Source: Ophiodon elongatus (Eukaryota; Chordata; Actinopteri; Perciformes; Hexagrammidae). Taken from it: DNA of 64,000 bases. The DNA lies in contig JACSYO010001856.1 in assembly GCA_016806645.1 (NCBI GenBank), positions 2,771,001 to 2,835,000 on the forward strand. The letters run 5' to 3'. Below are positions 1-12,497 of this stretch, piece after piece. Below the pieces are notes generated by a model that did no database searches, was not told the DNA's origin, and saw nothing but the letters and a program-made list of their open reading frames with translations. Each line of letters opens with the position of its first letter. Within the stretch, counting starts at the first letter, position 1. Both the position numbers and the translations under genes were made by a program.

Positions 1-1159
1 TAAAAGAGCAAGTGCTGTTTGTCCTGTGGAGACCGTGTAACCCTGAGACATGTTGTGTTTTGAGTGACAAGTCTCACTTCCTGAGGAAGGTTTAGTGTGA
101 GTATACTAAAAATATATTGCAACTTTTAATCAAGTGTTGCAATAACCAAGTATAACCAATAACAAAGAATACAGAGAAAGATAATATGCATATTCAGTGC
201 ATAAACAAGTCAAATTCCCTCATGAAACTCTCAAGCTGAACTGAAGGGACACAGCGTCATTGTGAGGTCAGAGAGGTGACTGTAATACCTGGCAGTATTT
301 TTCCGGCAGCATTTTTCTATCTTCTGCTTTAACTATGTTCACACAGCGGCTCTGCTGCGCCCCGTAGACAACATCAATTAGAGCTTACTGTCACAAATCC
401 AGTGCATTGTCTCACACTAGCCACTTAATGCATCTTGGACCAAAGAGTAGATTGTGACCTGAGAAAAAACAATTCTCTTTTCAAACAGGTTCTTAAAGCA
501 CAATAGCTTGGGAAGTGGAGCAAGGACCTGAAATTATGCAAATCACAGAGTGGTTTGGTAGCTGAAGTGTAAAAAGCAGTCTAAATTAACTCTGATGTGT
601 TTTTTTCATGACTTTGTTTTGTGAGAGAGATTCCAGCTTGTAAGCTTTATAGCATAAACTGTAGCACTGCTTGTAAATCCGAGGAGAGGCCTGGGGAGAA
701 ACAGTACCCACATTAGGCCAACTGTGGGATAACTTCACACACATGCACAATTACTGGTGGAGCCATGACACTCTTCTGATTGCTAATTAGTACTTGAATC
801 AACTGGTTCTCAGTAACAACTTGAGGATTTCAAGCATGAACAAAATGTCAACGGCTCTAATGGCCCTTTTCCTCTGTTCTCTACTGTTGCCCGTTTCTCT
901 CTATCCTTCCTCCAATTAGTGACACCAATGGCAAGGGTGCCCCCCAGAAGTTGAGAATGTGTTTTCTAGCAATTTTCTAGTGTATCAGATGTTAAGTTTG
1001 TGCTTCGCCAACTGGAGACAGCACAAATTGACAAATAAGGTAAAGTATAAGAAACGCAGCGCTAGACATTCTTCGACTGCCTTTACCTGTGGGAAACATC
1101 AGGTAACCAGTCAGACTCAGCTCGTGAACATAGTGTGAGGTGTGAATGTGTTCAGTTTT

Positions 1160-1161
<2 letters not shown>
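1..1161. other. Unique non-coding DNA
   Basis: No open frame of note and no repeat is visible here. The one small structure is an inverted pair of ETS-type cores at 77-89 (CTTCCT, one base, AGGAAG). A short T run lies at 600-606. I see nothing else that suggests a gene or an element. Confidence 0.6.
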
Positions 1162-1231
<70 letters not shown>

Positions 1232-1244
1232 GCGTGTGTGTGTG
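1162..1244. repeat. (TG)n microsatellite
   Basis: An 83-bp GT array, pure except for two C-for-T changes near its 3' end (GCGTGTGCGTG around 1226-1234). It creates spurious Thr-His and Cys-Val open frames on both strands that should not be read as genes. Confidence 0.98.
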
Positions 1245-1370
1245 GACGAGGGAAGGAGGAAGAACCAACCTATCAGCTTCATTTTCACATCCAGCCAGGC
1301 CTAATTAAGAAATATGAAAATGGTTCAAGAGCTGTGACGAGTAGTCAATTGACCTTCTCATCACTATACA

Positions 1371-1384
1371 AGAGAGAGAGAGAG
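1371..1384. repeat. (AG)7 short microsatellite
   Basis: Seven AG units, just downstream of the TG array at 1162-1244. Confidence 0.9.
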
Positions 1385-1439
1385 ATGAAGAGTGAGGCGG
1401 GCTAGAGATGGGGATGGTGAACAACTCTGTCAAGGGAAG

Positions 1440-1760
1440 GAAGGAAGTTTATAACGAGAACAATTCACCAGGAGCAGACGGCGAAGAGATCCTCCTAATA
1501 ATTGGTTCCATTAAAGCCCTTTTAAAGTGCAACTCTTTCTCAGATAAGCCAAGTCACTGTCCGTTTGCTCATCCCCTTGTCATGGTAATTTAGCCAGGCT
1601 AAATGATGCTTGCAAAAGCTCATAGGCCTCTATTCTTGGACCAGACAAAAGAAATATCATCTCACCCAAAGGTTTGTGTAATCTGGAATTAGGCCCCATT
1701 TAGAGCGACATAAGCAGAGTGGTTTGTGTAGCCGAGGGCCATTGCTGCTCTAAATGGAGA
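1440..1760. promoter_or_regulatory. Candidate conserved non-coding element with inverted repeats
   Basis: A 320-bp block without simple repeats. It holds a homeodomain/CCAAT-type core (TAATAATTGG, 1496-1505), a perfect 8-bp inverted repeat with a 1-base centre (ATTTAGCC / GGCTAAAT, 1588-1604), and a perfect 11-bp inverted repeat with a 40-base spacer (CCATTTAGAGC 1696-1706; GCTCTAAATGG 1747-1757). Such texture is common in vertebrate enhancers, but function is inferred, not shown. A structured RNA is an alternative. Confidence 0.35.
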
Positions 1761-3518
1761 ATGAAGAGGTGGAGATGGGAACAGGGTGAAAAAGAGATGG
1801 TAATACTTGACACATGCTTTATCAGAATGTGCTCATCAATGCCCTCAATACTCGAGATGAGAGAGGCCCCACTTGAGTAAGGAAATATAAAGTATGATTA
1901 GTCATTGATCAGTCTTGATACTACAACTGCAGTGTGCTGATGGATTACAGATGAGTGACGCTAACCCTAACATTTACCGCAGGGTGGTAATAATATTAGC
2001 ACAGAAGGTGCAAATATTAGCAATAATGTTAGCTCCTTGTCTCCTGACAGCATACATGACCAGCACAATGACCGAGAGGGCAAGAGTGGGTCAATTTGTT
2101 TTTATTGACCTTTTGTAAATGATGTGTCTCTGCTATGTATTGAAAAAAACACGTGTAACTAGTTCTTTTTTTGTGAACCTGTATTTTACAGCTCAATTGT
2201 CACATCAGATTCAATAATGTTCTGCGTATATAGACAGGTGGGGTCAGCACAGTATTGAATATAAAGAATATCTTGTTTAATTTTAGCACATAGATGTTGT
2301 TCAATGTGTACCAAACCAAAAAGTGTTGTTATGCTTTATGACACCTTCAACTGCATATTCTTTGACCAGTAGACTAAATTAGATCAACACCAAAAAAACT
2401 TTCATGTAATTATGGCATAATGCCACTAAAGCAGTCAGATTGAAAAGTAAATTTTGTACATCTGTCATCCACAACTGCTTGTGTTCTGCATGAAGGTCTA
2501 GTTAAACCCCTGCAGCTATTTGGAGGCAGCAAGACAAAGTGTGTGTAGTCAATAATTTGAAGTAAAAGCTTGAACAAGTGCATTGCCTTTCCACACGGTT
2601 ATACATTGTGGGTATCTTGATTAATTCACTGTATTTCAAATAACACAAATACTAATTACTTGCTTTTGCATGCATCAAACTGGTATAATTAGATGCTTTT
2701 TCTACATCACCGATCTTCTTCACAACTTCTCGTTAGCAATTCTCTCTTTATACACACTCATCCAAAAAATAGGTTTATTGTGGGCAACAGGTGTAGGCAT
2801 CATTGTCATCTTTTCAACATGTCTGTCAAACTTTTGAAATACATTTTAGTGCAATATGATTATATACAAACATGATGGTTGCAAATCGGCCAAATTTTTG
2901 AAAAAAGTCCCAAGACAGTCTTGGAAAGGAATTAGTATGATAAACCATAAACAACATGAAAATGCAAAATACTTGCCTGAGAATATTTCACATCAAAACT
3001 ATTTATACCAGCAGTGAAGCAAATTTTGGACAGTTGCAACACTTTTAAGAAAAGGTTTCATAGATTTGTGCAGGCAGAGTACCAACTACCGGTATCTTTT
3101 TGACCCAGAGTGTCTGGCAGTCGGTCTGAGGTAAATTGTTGTATAGCCAAAGCTACTGTAAGCTATTTTATAGTTTCCTTTTAGCAAAATATGAACTTTA
3201 GTTGTCTCGGGTAAACAGTGACACAGTGTGATTGTGATAGTAGTGATAAAGTTTGCTTTATTGGTGCGGAGCTTCCTTGTTGTAGTGAACATTATTAATA
3301 TGTTCGTTCAGCACAATTGGTTGATGCCATTATTCGCAGTGCTCAGAAATTCGACCTCGTTCCGAAAAAAATTACATTGCTTTGTTGCCACGTAATAAAT
3401 ACTCATGACAAAAACAATGGTTAAAAAATATATATTGAAGTGCAAATCGATTGCATGTAATAAAAAACAAAACGCCCCCGGTATGTAAAGGCCTAAGTCT
3501 TAAATTGAGCGTTGCCCT
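1761..3518. other. AT-rich unique non-coding DNA
   Basis: AT-rich sequence with many short A and T runs. No open frame exceeds about 70 codons, and no repeat or motif cluster was recognised. Confidence 0.55.
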
Positions 3519-4148
3519 TTAAATCACTGTTTCAACAGTGTTGACTATGTAGAGCAGCATTCCGAAAAAATCATGTGTAAAATTACTACAAATGACTGAA
3601 ACACAAAAGCTACTGCAGCTGCTTTGATTACTTTGTTTTTGACACTCCAGCTGTTTATCCAGAAAGTAACTGCATTGATTTGTAAATGTGTTTAACCACA
3701 AAAATGACACGCAAAGGAATATGCCAACACACCAAAGCATTCTGAATACATCCTGGGGTCTAAAACTAATTTCTAAACAACAAAAAAAAGAGTGTGACAT
3801 GTTTTGAAGGGACATTTTTCCCTCACAGACAACTGAGAGCTGTTTTAGCAGACAAACACTGGCATATTTTGACTGTAACTTCATACCAAAGCAAGAACTG
3901 ATCACAACGACAACAAGAGAGTGGCCGTGTAAACATATCAACACAAAAGGAAGAAGGCAAAATCACCACGGGTTTGTGATGACGGGTGATCGATGCTTTG
4001 AAATGCAGCAGCGGGTATTGTCATATGCCAGAGAGCTGTGAGCTTTGCAAAACTAACTATTCACCGCCTCTCTGATATCTCTTTTGCTAACAGACTCATT
4101 TGGATAAATAAATGTGGATAGATATTGGCCTCAATAATGCTTGTTGTG
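3519..4148. other. Unique non-coding DNA with a 141-codon chance frame
   Basis: The minus strand is open for 141 codons (3519-3944). The product would be Cys-, Ser- and Phe-rich, as expected from AT-rich antisense DNA, and I recognise no domain, signal or catalytic motif. A 7-bp inverted repeat (CACTGTT, two bases, AACAGTG) lies near 3525-3541. I do not call a gene here. Confidence 0.5.
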
Positions 4149-4161
4149 TTTTTTTTTTTTT
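4149..4161. repeat. Poly(T)13
   Basis: Thirteen consecutive T. No target-site duplication or retroposon body is visible beside it. Confidence 0.95.
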
Positions 4162-5420
4162 CCCCATCTTGTGTTGCCAGCAGCTATTATGAAAAATGTT
4201 GCTCTCTCTGCACTAAAAACTCGGGAAATGAGCCTCTTTTAAATGTTGAACATTTAATATTTATCAGCTTTCTATTAGAATATATGCACACTCAAATCGT
4301 CAGCCTATGTGATCTATCGCTCTGCTAAATTATGGTGCCACACAGCACAGAGGGGGGAAATTCATTACTGCTCAGGGCAATTTCCTCCCAAAACAAAAAC
4401 ATTTCATTCCAAAGGAAAAGCCAAATTAATACTGGCTTTGCATGAACCCGATTTTATTTGCCAAAGAACTGCCACTTTCTCACTCACTTCATCCGCTGGA
4501 TGAAGGATGTAAGTTGAGAGCTGGGTAAAATGAGTTTCATGCGTGCATACACACATCCAATTTCACTCACACTCTCTCAGTCACAGAGGGACACAGATCC
4601 CCCTCTTTCTTTCTCTTTGTCTTGCTCTCACCCACACATCCACATCCGCATCCACAACATACCTCTGTACATATACAGTACATGCACATGCAAGCATTTC
4701 ATCCTGCCTCACCAAAAGGCTGTTGTTTTCCGTACTGCCTTGCATTTCTGACATCAAAGGGGCCTCTAGTCTCACAGTTGACTCTGGATGAGCCTGTTTG
4801 ACGTCACCACATTGTCGTGTCAAGTTTTTACATCAATGGTGTGTTTACCTCGTTTGATAAGTCAAACCAAGACACTTGAACAACTGTGAGAGGACAATAA
4901 TGAATAACTAAAGAAAGCTGGAATGATTCCCCCGATGGAAATGAGGGGGTTAGACGTGGCATAAACATTTTACATATATATAGAGAGATTTTAGTGAACG
5001 GTTGTCTTGTCTGCATTCAAGGGACAAGTTTCACCACTGTTCTTTGACGTACTTTTTTTATGAAAGAACTTATACCTTTACATCAATGGAATCATAGCTC
5101 TTCTGGTCGTAACTATTATTGGTTGCCTTCCCTCCTTCAAGTATGTTTGTCTGAGTGTGCATTTTCGTGGACGTGTGCGTGTATAAGGCGCTTGCTTCGT
5201 TAATCTAAATGACTGTTTCACTGGCTGGATTGTCTTCTCATATAATAGCACCTGATTTATTCCCTTTGCTCATAATCAAGTATTTGTTCATGGTTTGAAC
5301 ATAAAAACAATCAGGATTATAATGTGCGATGGATAGCGTCACATGCTGCTATTTATTTGGCAATAAAGACTCGGTTGAAAGTCATCTTAAACGTGCAGCG
5401 TGCTCCGGATGCCAGGAAGG
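4162..5420. other. Unique non-coding DNA with decayed CA stretches
   Basis: Loose CAC/CTCT-rich sequence occupies about 4540-4700 and a loose GTG stretch lies near 5140-5180. Both look like degraded microsatellite. Overlapping 60-80 codon frames on both strands over 4530-4823 arise from this composition. Confidence 0.55.
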
Positions 5421-5486
5421 TCAGGGGGAGGGGTGGGGGAGAGGGGGAGAGGGGTGGTGGTGGTGGGGTGAAGGGGGGGGGGGGGA
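5421..5486 (+). repeat. G-rich tract ending in poly(G)13; G-quadruplex candidate
   Basis: The plus strand carries at least six runs of four or more G separated by one to four bases, then a 13-G homopolymer at 5473-5485. This satisfies the usual four-run G-quadruplex pattern several times over. The complementary strand reads as a proline-rich frame that is spurious. Confidence 0.9.
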
Positions 5487-5829
5487 TTTGTTCAGTAGCT
5501 TTGAATAGCTGATGAACCTGTGAAGCCCAGAGTCCTGTTAAAATTTTAATAAACATGGCGGAAGCCTATTGACTGGAAGTGAAATACGTTCATTGTTCCC
5601 GGTGCTGGCTGGCCCAGAATGGAGCAATCATGTTTGACAATGTGCAGTGCAAACCTTTCAATCAGAGTGAAGTCTTATTTTGCTGAATATTAAATACAGG
5701 CTCTATTCTGCATGTGTCAAGTGAAATTATAAAGCTAAGGAATATGATTGCCTCCAATTGACTTGCAACTCTCATCTCCATAAATATGATTCAATAATGA
5801 ATCTTAATACAATAAATGTATGCCTACGA

Positions 5830-5832
<3 letters not shown>
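5487..5832. other. Unique non-coding DNA
   Basis: An AT-moderate stretch between the G-rich tract and the TG array. Nothing recognisable. Confidence 0.6.

Positions 5833-5892
<60 letters not shown>
5833..5892. repeat. (TG)30 microsatellite
   Basis: A pure 60-bp GT array. Its translations on either strand are artefacts. Confidence 0.98.
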
Positions 5893-7479
5893 ACACCCAC
5901 ATGTCTGCATAATCCCCCGTTGTCTACAACTACCTTAAATAATATGTCTGCTCTCTTTACTTTATTCACTAAACCTGTGTAAGTATTTTCTACAAAGAAA
6001 AAATATTATTTACTTCACAGGAAAACCAAATTGGACATGACTGCAAGTAGCAGAATAACAACAAGCCAACATAAAATTTGCACTTTTTCTCCCATTATTG
6101 CTTTTTTATGGATCCACACGTTTGTTGCAACCTGACAGTGCTCATTTCTTGATTTGCCGCCTACCTCTCCAAAACATCATGTACATGTTTGTTGAGGAAT
6201 TCTATTTTTATTTACTGCAGTTGCAAACATAAAGGTTTTGTCATTTATAGCTGTGAAGACAACTCAATCAGAGGACAACAGTAACAACTGATATGATTGA
6301 TGATGTGAAGCAAACCTAAAGCAAGCAGAGGGACTAAGACTGAGGTTTATTTTGTGGTGTGATGATTGATTTGCTGCCACATCAAATAAAAATAAAATAA
6401 AATACATGTAAAATAACCTCCAGCCACTTTGACAATACAGAATACACTATCAAGTATCACCTGCAGTTGTTTTATTAGTAGTAGTAGTATTAGTTATAAT
6501 AGAAGTATATAAGCAAAAACATATTGTCATCATGCGTGTTAGTTTCATCTGCAGTACCCACTGCTGTTTTCTCACCCTGTGGTTATGGCAGCTTGCCACA
6601 GTCCTGTCGAAGAATTGTCTTTTCTTTATTCTTTAATAGTGTTTTAGACAGAAATATATAACTTTCTAATAATATGAAAAAATGTTGCCATGCGAACCAT
6701 GAAATAAATTTTATATATATATATATATTTATAAAAAAAAAAAAAAGAACACACCTTCCTCAACCATCACAGGTCGCTTTGCTGGCGACATTTCCCCTGA
6801 AGAATCAGCAAAGCAGACACCATATGTATTTGCATACATACATATATTCAACCCCCCACTAATACCCAGCATCATATGCTAACGTATACACAAACATACT
6901 ACCAGACAGACACATGCACAGACATATGTGCGCATGTATGTACACAAACCATTTTGAGACTAGACCTAAACACGGTTTACTGAACACCCACTCCATATGC
7001 CCCAGACATAATATTGCAAGTAGCCTTCAAAATGCAATGTTTGGGTCAAGCCGACTTGCACTTCTAAGTAATTTATAATATGCTTTACTCCAAGGTATTG
7101 CACAATCTCATTATCATTAGATTTTTGCATATTTAACAACAGTTTTTAATTAGAAGGTATTTTATTATTCATGTACATAATTTGAGGCGAGCTCAGGCTG
7201 CATGCTTTTCACAAGGAAGATGGAAATAGATGAGGTGGGGGAAAAACAAACATTTCTTTTCTGAAATAGAAAATTTTGGTTTGTAGCATTTAACTGTCTA
7301 GTGATTCCACACACTACTCTGGTAATGGCTCTTTTAATTTAGCTAATAGCTATCATGTTGTGTACCTTTATGCATGTGCTAAATTCTTAGCTCTGGGAGT
7401 TGTCTCCCAATGCTGGAGCTGTAAGTAGTTTGGTATGCTTTGGCTCTCAACATAGTAGCATTTGCTGCGGCTATGCTCC
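5893..7479. other. AT-rich unique DNA with several short simple repeats
   Basis: Contains an A-rich AAATA-type stretch (about 6384-6405), a short TAG triplet run (6475-6492), a loose CATA run (about 6831-6850) and an alternating purine-pyrimidine patch near 6900-6945. No gene-like feature. Confidence 0.6.
6711..6746. repeat. (TA)9 followed by poly(A)14
   Basis: TA dinucleotides at 6711-6728, a short TTTAT linker, then fourteen A at 6733-6746. A TA-run plus A-tail can mark a retroposon 3' end, but no body or flanking duplication is visible. Confidence 0.9.
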
Positions 7480-7760
7480 TTGATGTATTATTAAAATTGG
7501 AAATGGACTCCAGGGACAGCATCTAGTTATGTGCTTTCATTTGCCGAATAAACCAAGCGTTGTTTTCATCTTTGCTCATGATTGTTAATGGCGCCGCTGA
7601 TGAGAGGGGTGTGTGTGTTTTCTCCCACTCCCTTTATCAGCACAGGCCCGTTATTATGCAGGCCAAATAGCCAAGCTGCTGATTTTGTTTTAGGTTTTCA
7701 ATTAGTCATTTGACTAAGCACATCTGTTACTGGCAGAGGCCCAGAGTATGGACGAGTCGC
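7480..7760. promoter_or_regulatory. Candidate conserved non-coding element
   Basis: A repeat-free block with AATTAG, TTATTATG and ATTGTTAATGG cores and two CpG in a GGCGCC context near 7590. The texture (clustered homeodomain cores, balanced GC, no low complexity) resembles vertebrate enhancers. This is judged by eye only. Confidence 0.25.
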
Positions 7761-9074
7761 TGTCACCTGCTCGGGGGCTGATGGAGCACAGTAGCAGCCG
7801 GGCTATCAGGGCCCCTTGGTGGCTACAACCACTTCAGAGCTCCTCTGGGGTGTGTCCTAGGTCCCCTCACATTTTACAGCCAACTCTACAGAGGAAAGGT
7901 GCTTCCAGAAACACCCACAGCCTGTCTTTCCCCCTGTTCTTCTGCTCTGTTGAAGGCCCAGTCTGTGGAGACTTTAGTGTTTAAAGCCCCTTTTCCAACA
8001 GTAACTAATATAACCACCATTGCAACGTTGGTTTGAGGTTTAGCGACCACATTCTCAACCCAACCCACAGTCTGTGTACATCTCTCTATATATCTTGTTT
8101 GCTTTTGATTGTGTCTTAATGATTTATGTATAGCAGTCTGCTTATTTTTTCTCTCCCCGTGAGTACTAAAATTGATGAATACACAATGCGCCTTTCTTTG
8201 AAGGGCTGTGAGTGCAGAGCTGTTTAAATGTGGACCAATTCAAATAAACAGCTTACTTCCTGAGCTAGCTCTCCCTGCCGCAAGAGAAGGAGATGTTCTA
8301 TCCGACTCTGCTCCCCCTCTTGTACACTGGGATGTGCACACACATCTTTCGAACATATTATATATACGTACGTGCAGGTCCTTCCCTCTGCCACAATAAA
8401 TATCATTAACCTCACCAAACACTCCTTTAATATTGAACCAAAATAACAGTGTGGAAAACATCATTAAAACTCAATAGAATGTGTACTGCATGTTGTGTGT
8501 TGACAGTAGATAAAATGGTTAATGATTTAACTTGAAGATTATCATTTCATATTGTGCCGTTAGTATTTGCACTATGGTAATTAGAAGCAACAGAATAAAA
8601 GGCCTATTTATATATCCACTGTGTAATGGGCCTTTGTGAAACAACAGCAGGGTGAGATTTACTCTGTTGTGCGGAACAAAAGCACTACGTCACTTCAAAA
8701 GTCAGCAAAGCTCTGTTACATTATGGTCAGCGATTTCCTGAAGGACTGAGTCTGTCCAATACCTCAATCACATTAAGTCCCTGCCCGCTTTGGGAAGCGA
8801 GACAGTAGTCAAGCCCCAATAGAGCTGCAGCCAATCTTTGATTGTCAGAGTTCAGGGAGGGTTCAGTCAGTAGCACCGCCGTCTCTGCCTGATCCAAGAG
8901 GGACTCCCACGGGGCTTTAATAAAACATTTTGCTCATTGTGGAAAGTAATGACCAACAATGTAAACTTGTGACTCGACAACAGATGTTGGCATGCTTAGT
9001 GGAAACAAGGTGCTGTAAAATTAATTTCATTTGAATTATTTACTGCATGCATTACGTGCTTGAGGAAGTAGATT
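7761..9074. other. Unique non-coding DNA
   Basis: Short frames on both strands (60-78 codons) have no recognisable content. An 8-bp palindrome ACGTACGT lies at 8366-8373. A loose AAAGGCC/GGCCTTT inverted pair flanks a MEF2-like AT core near 8600-8636. No repeat or element. Confidence 0.5.
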
Positions 9075-9100
9075 GGGGGGGTGGGGGGAGGGGTGGTTGG
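9075..9100 (+). repeat. G-rich tract, G-quadruplex candidate
   Basis: Runs of 7, 6 and 4 G separated by single bases and followed by GG pairs. Compact enough for a four-stranded fold on the plus strand. Confidence 0.8.
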
Positions 9101-10039
9101 CAACAACAACAGAAACATATTCAATTAAAGGTGAAATAGTGGGATAGAAGGTGGGGAAAAATGGAAAAGAGAGTGATCACATGTGTTCTCTCTCGGATAT
9201 CAAATAGGAATCATAGCAACGCTGACATCGCCCCTGTGATTTATATTTAATAGGGTTTATTATTTAATATTGTCACTTCAAAGGTTGTGCCAAGGAAACT
9301 TGCAGGAGATGTTTTCCAAATTAAATTAAGCCAAATTAATATCTGGAGAACGGGGCACTGTTGTTTTCTTTCAAGTGACTGGAGAGAGAGGGAAAAAAAA
9401 GTTTTGTCAAATAAAATCAACCCATAATTATTCCAAATAGAAGTATGTCATAGCAGCACAACCCTCGTCTAAACACACATCAGCATGCATGGATAGGCAA
9501 ACAGAAAGAGAGATACAGAGATGCTGACAAAGAGAGAGAGAGACAGAGAGAGTAAAACCTCATTCGGGGTAATCTGCTCTGCAGAGCTCACAGAGAGTTA
9601 AAGACAAGATGACTAATGAGATATGGAGTGGAACAAAACTCTCCCTGAGCCTGAAAACAGATGTAGAATTACTGGGAGTCAACAAAGCTGTATACATGCA
9701 CAGACCATAAGTAATATAGACTGACTATCCATCTCCACCATCATTAAGGTATTTTGTGTGTATTCTTTCATTTGATTAAAACAGATATGGTTTAGTGTTT
9801 TACTTGAGCCTGTTGTAAGTGCTGCAACTCCAAAATGAAGGAGGGATAAACAAACAAGATATTTACAGGTGTGTAAACTCATCTTATATGATCACTAAAG
9901 TCATACACTGTCTTTTCTTTGGGAAATGGAAGTTAAGCATATTTCCTAGCTAACAGGCATTTTGAAGAGCTCATGTATTATTGTTATTGCACATATATTA
10001 GTTAAAAGTTATATGGGTAAATAACTTCAATGACCCCTC
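9101..10039. other. Unique non-coding DNA with a GA-rich patch
   Basis: A purine-rich GA/GAGA patch lies at about 9505-9552. The remainder is AT-moderate unique sequence without a supported feature. Confidence 0.55.
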
Positions 10040-10330
10040 ATAATGTTTATACACCAGAACCTTAGCAGGAGCGTTTTTCGTGTTTCCATCTATGAAGAAA
10101 TTGTCCCAGGTCTGTTTGGCCACACAGACAATGCCAAGTAGGCTGGACTTGTTTCTGTCATATCAGGAGGCAGCCAGCGGCGTGACGCCATCAGAGCGAG
10201 AGAGATTCTCCACCTGGATTTCCTTCATCACCCTTACCTCTCAGGCAGCAGTCAAAACAGCACGTAGCTACTGTTAGCAGCCGACGTAGTGGAAAAATAA
10301 CTGCGGGCGCTCTTGATATAAATATATTTC
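10040..10330 (-). promoter_or_regulatory. CpG-richer patch with minus-strand 5' splice signal
   Basis: Nine CpG fall between 10178 and 10310, denser than the flanks. On the minus strand a strong donor (GAG, then GTAAGG) ends a potential exon at 10238, downstream (in that direction) of the CpG-rich part. This could be the first exon and promoter of a minus-strand non-coding transcript, or simply an unmethylated enhancer. No protein frame supports it. Confidence 0.2.
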
Positions 10331-11121
10331 CTCCTGTAGTTGGCCCCCAAAGTTATTCATCCCTGTGTTTATTTTCTTTTTGGAGCCCCAGTCTTTGCTG
10401 TGCAAAGGTTGCCTTTGTTTGTGATGGTTCTGCAGAACAGCTCAGCTGAGTGTGAAGTGCTGGGATACAGGAAGTAGGGTTGCTCTTTAACCTGAGCCTT
10501 GTGATAAATGGAGACACTTAACAATAGTGTATCCTGCGACCTGGACCTCGAGCTGCTGACAGCAGCTTGTCCTCACTATGTGTGTCCTCTTCTTTCCGAG
10601 AGGTCTCCTACCTCAGCTCTACAAATAGCATGACTATTGGTCCATTATTATTTAGGTTAGTTATTGCCAACAATCCAAATGCACAGATCCTGGTGCTCCG
10701 CAAAAGAATACTGCGTGGGGTAAGAGATGAGACTTAGTGTGACCTTTCCCAGGAGCACACACTGACCTTTGGCACTCTGATGAGATGTCATTTTTGTTCA
10801 ACCAAAATGGGAGAGTTGTAGCATCTACGATACAGATAGTAGACGTAACAAGAATATCTACTGTATATCAAATAACTCCTGCTCGCTTTGCTGCTGGTTC
10901 TCACATAGATACACGCACACAGTCACACACTCTCACACACACTGCCCTACCAGACGCCTGGTGTGTCCTTATATGTAATGAGCACTATGTGGCGACAATA
11001 GTGCTAGCACTTTACACAGCAGAAGTCATTTGAAGTTCACTGAGTGAGAGAGAAAGGTGCACATACACAAAACACAACCAGCTGTGGCGCTGCAGTGATG
11101 AATGCTGCATCAGCACTACCC

Positions 11122-11124
<3 letters not shown>
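10331..11124. other. Unique non-coding DNA
   Basis: Contains a perfect 8-bp inverted repeat with a one-base centre (AGCTGCTG / CAGCAGCT, 10551-10567) and short CAC-rich bits at 10907-10945. No gene. Confidence 0.55.
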
Positions 11125-11174
<50 letters not shown>

Positions 11175-11221
11175 GCGCGCACACACACACACATACACAC
11201 ACACACACAGAGAGAGAGAGA
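11125..11221. repeat. Compound (CA)n-(CG)4-(CA)n-(GA)n microsatellite
   Basis: CA array from 11125 to 11209, interrupted by a CGCGCGCG core at 11172-11179 and a CATA unit, then GA repeats to 11221. The CG core inside CA repeats favours left-handed DNA. Confidence 0.97.
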
Positions 11222-12430
11222 CAAACAAAGAACCGATTTTCCTATTACCCAAACCGTTTTAAGTTTCACTCACAAACGCTCATGGATTACTACTAAAAAT
11301 CTGACAAAGAACATGGTTTGTCTTTTGGATCCAGATTTCACCACACAACCCATCTGTCAGCAAACCATCTCCATTATCCTTTGAATCACGAGCATGACTC
11401 AGTTTAACGCAATGCCACATGTCCCTAACACTACAATAGACTCCTGACCCAAACCACTTTACACTACTTGTCGATTGGAAGTGTGCAAAAGTTTAAAAAC
11501 TTTGTCAGCTTATTTGGGGTTCGCCACAAGTATCAAGATCACATCACTTCCAGTTCCTCGCATGGGGAAATGTTGACTAATGTGGCCCCCCCTGTAGTCA
11601 CTGTTGAGATGACAGTCACATGTGTCAAATACAATTGCAACTTATTGAGCCCAAAGTGTCTGGGAGGGTGTGAGACTCATAGAGAAAGCTCATCTGGGGA
11701 ACATGTGACTTAAGAAACGTTGCGACATATGCAACTGGCTTTTTCTCAAATTATCCCTTGCTTTTTAATTGCAAAAATGGCTGTCACACAATGTAACATG
11801 AAGATCAAAATTATTATTAACAGTATAGCTGTCAATTTTTTTTTACATTTTTCTGTCACTTGAAATAATGCTTCCATCGTGTAACGGTGGGCATTGCAAC
11901 AACAAAAGAAATCCCACATTAATTCCCTTAATCAGCATATGGATCAGAAAGATTTCCCTTCACACAACTTGGGACAGCCGTGCCTATTCAGAACACATTA
12001 GACAAAGTGTGACACCGTCACGGTAGCAGATGTTCTTTACATTTCTCCCCATTCCTAACCTATTTTCTAGTCACTAAACCACCAAACCCCACTCTCTCCT
12101 TTCACTCTCCCTTCTCCCCAACAGCACACAAACCAGCACAAGACAAAGAGAAACAAGATGAATTAATACCAAGAGGAGTCCCAGCGGTATTGAGAGGGGA
12201 TTGTTTTTTGTTCTAGTTGAAAATATTTCTCACTTTTTAGTGGAGCGCGCTCTGCTCCCACATGTATTGTCTGGCTGTGATCATGTGTCAGAGCTGTACA
12301 AGTGGGATGTGGGGCCGGGTGCCCGGCAGGCTTGTCTAAAGCAGACGGCTTGTTTGCGTGTACTTAACAGCTCCTCACAGCTGTGTCCTCTCCAAATGTA
12401 ACAGGAGAAGACCTCATCCATCAGAAAAAA
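11222..12430. other. Unique non-coding DNA
   Basis: One 11-bp palindrome (ACCGT, C, ACGGT) at 12014-12024. Frames of 60-90 codons carry no recognisable domain. Confidence 0.55.
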
Positions 12431-12497
12431 GGCATTCTCCCTTTCCCCCTCCTTTTTTCTTACTCCTCTCTTCTCTTTCTTTCTCCTCCCCCAATTT
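12431..12497 (+). repeat. Polypyrimidine tract
   Basis: An almost pure C/T stretch on the plus strand, with two short A interruptions. It explains the Pro/Ser/Leu-rich frames overlapping it. Confidence 0.85.

Noticed and set aside
3519..3944. 141-codon minus-strand frame
   Set aside because: Composition follows AT-rich antisense DNA. There is no recognisable domain and no promoter or splice context.
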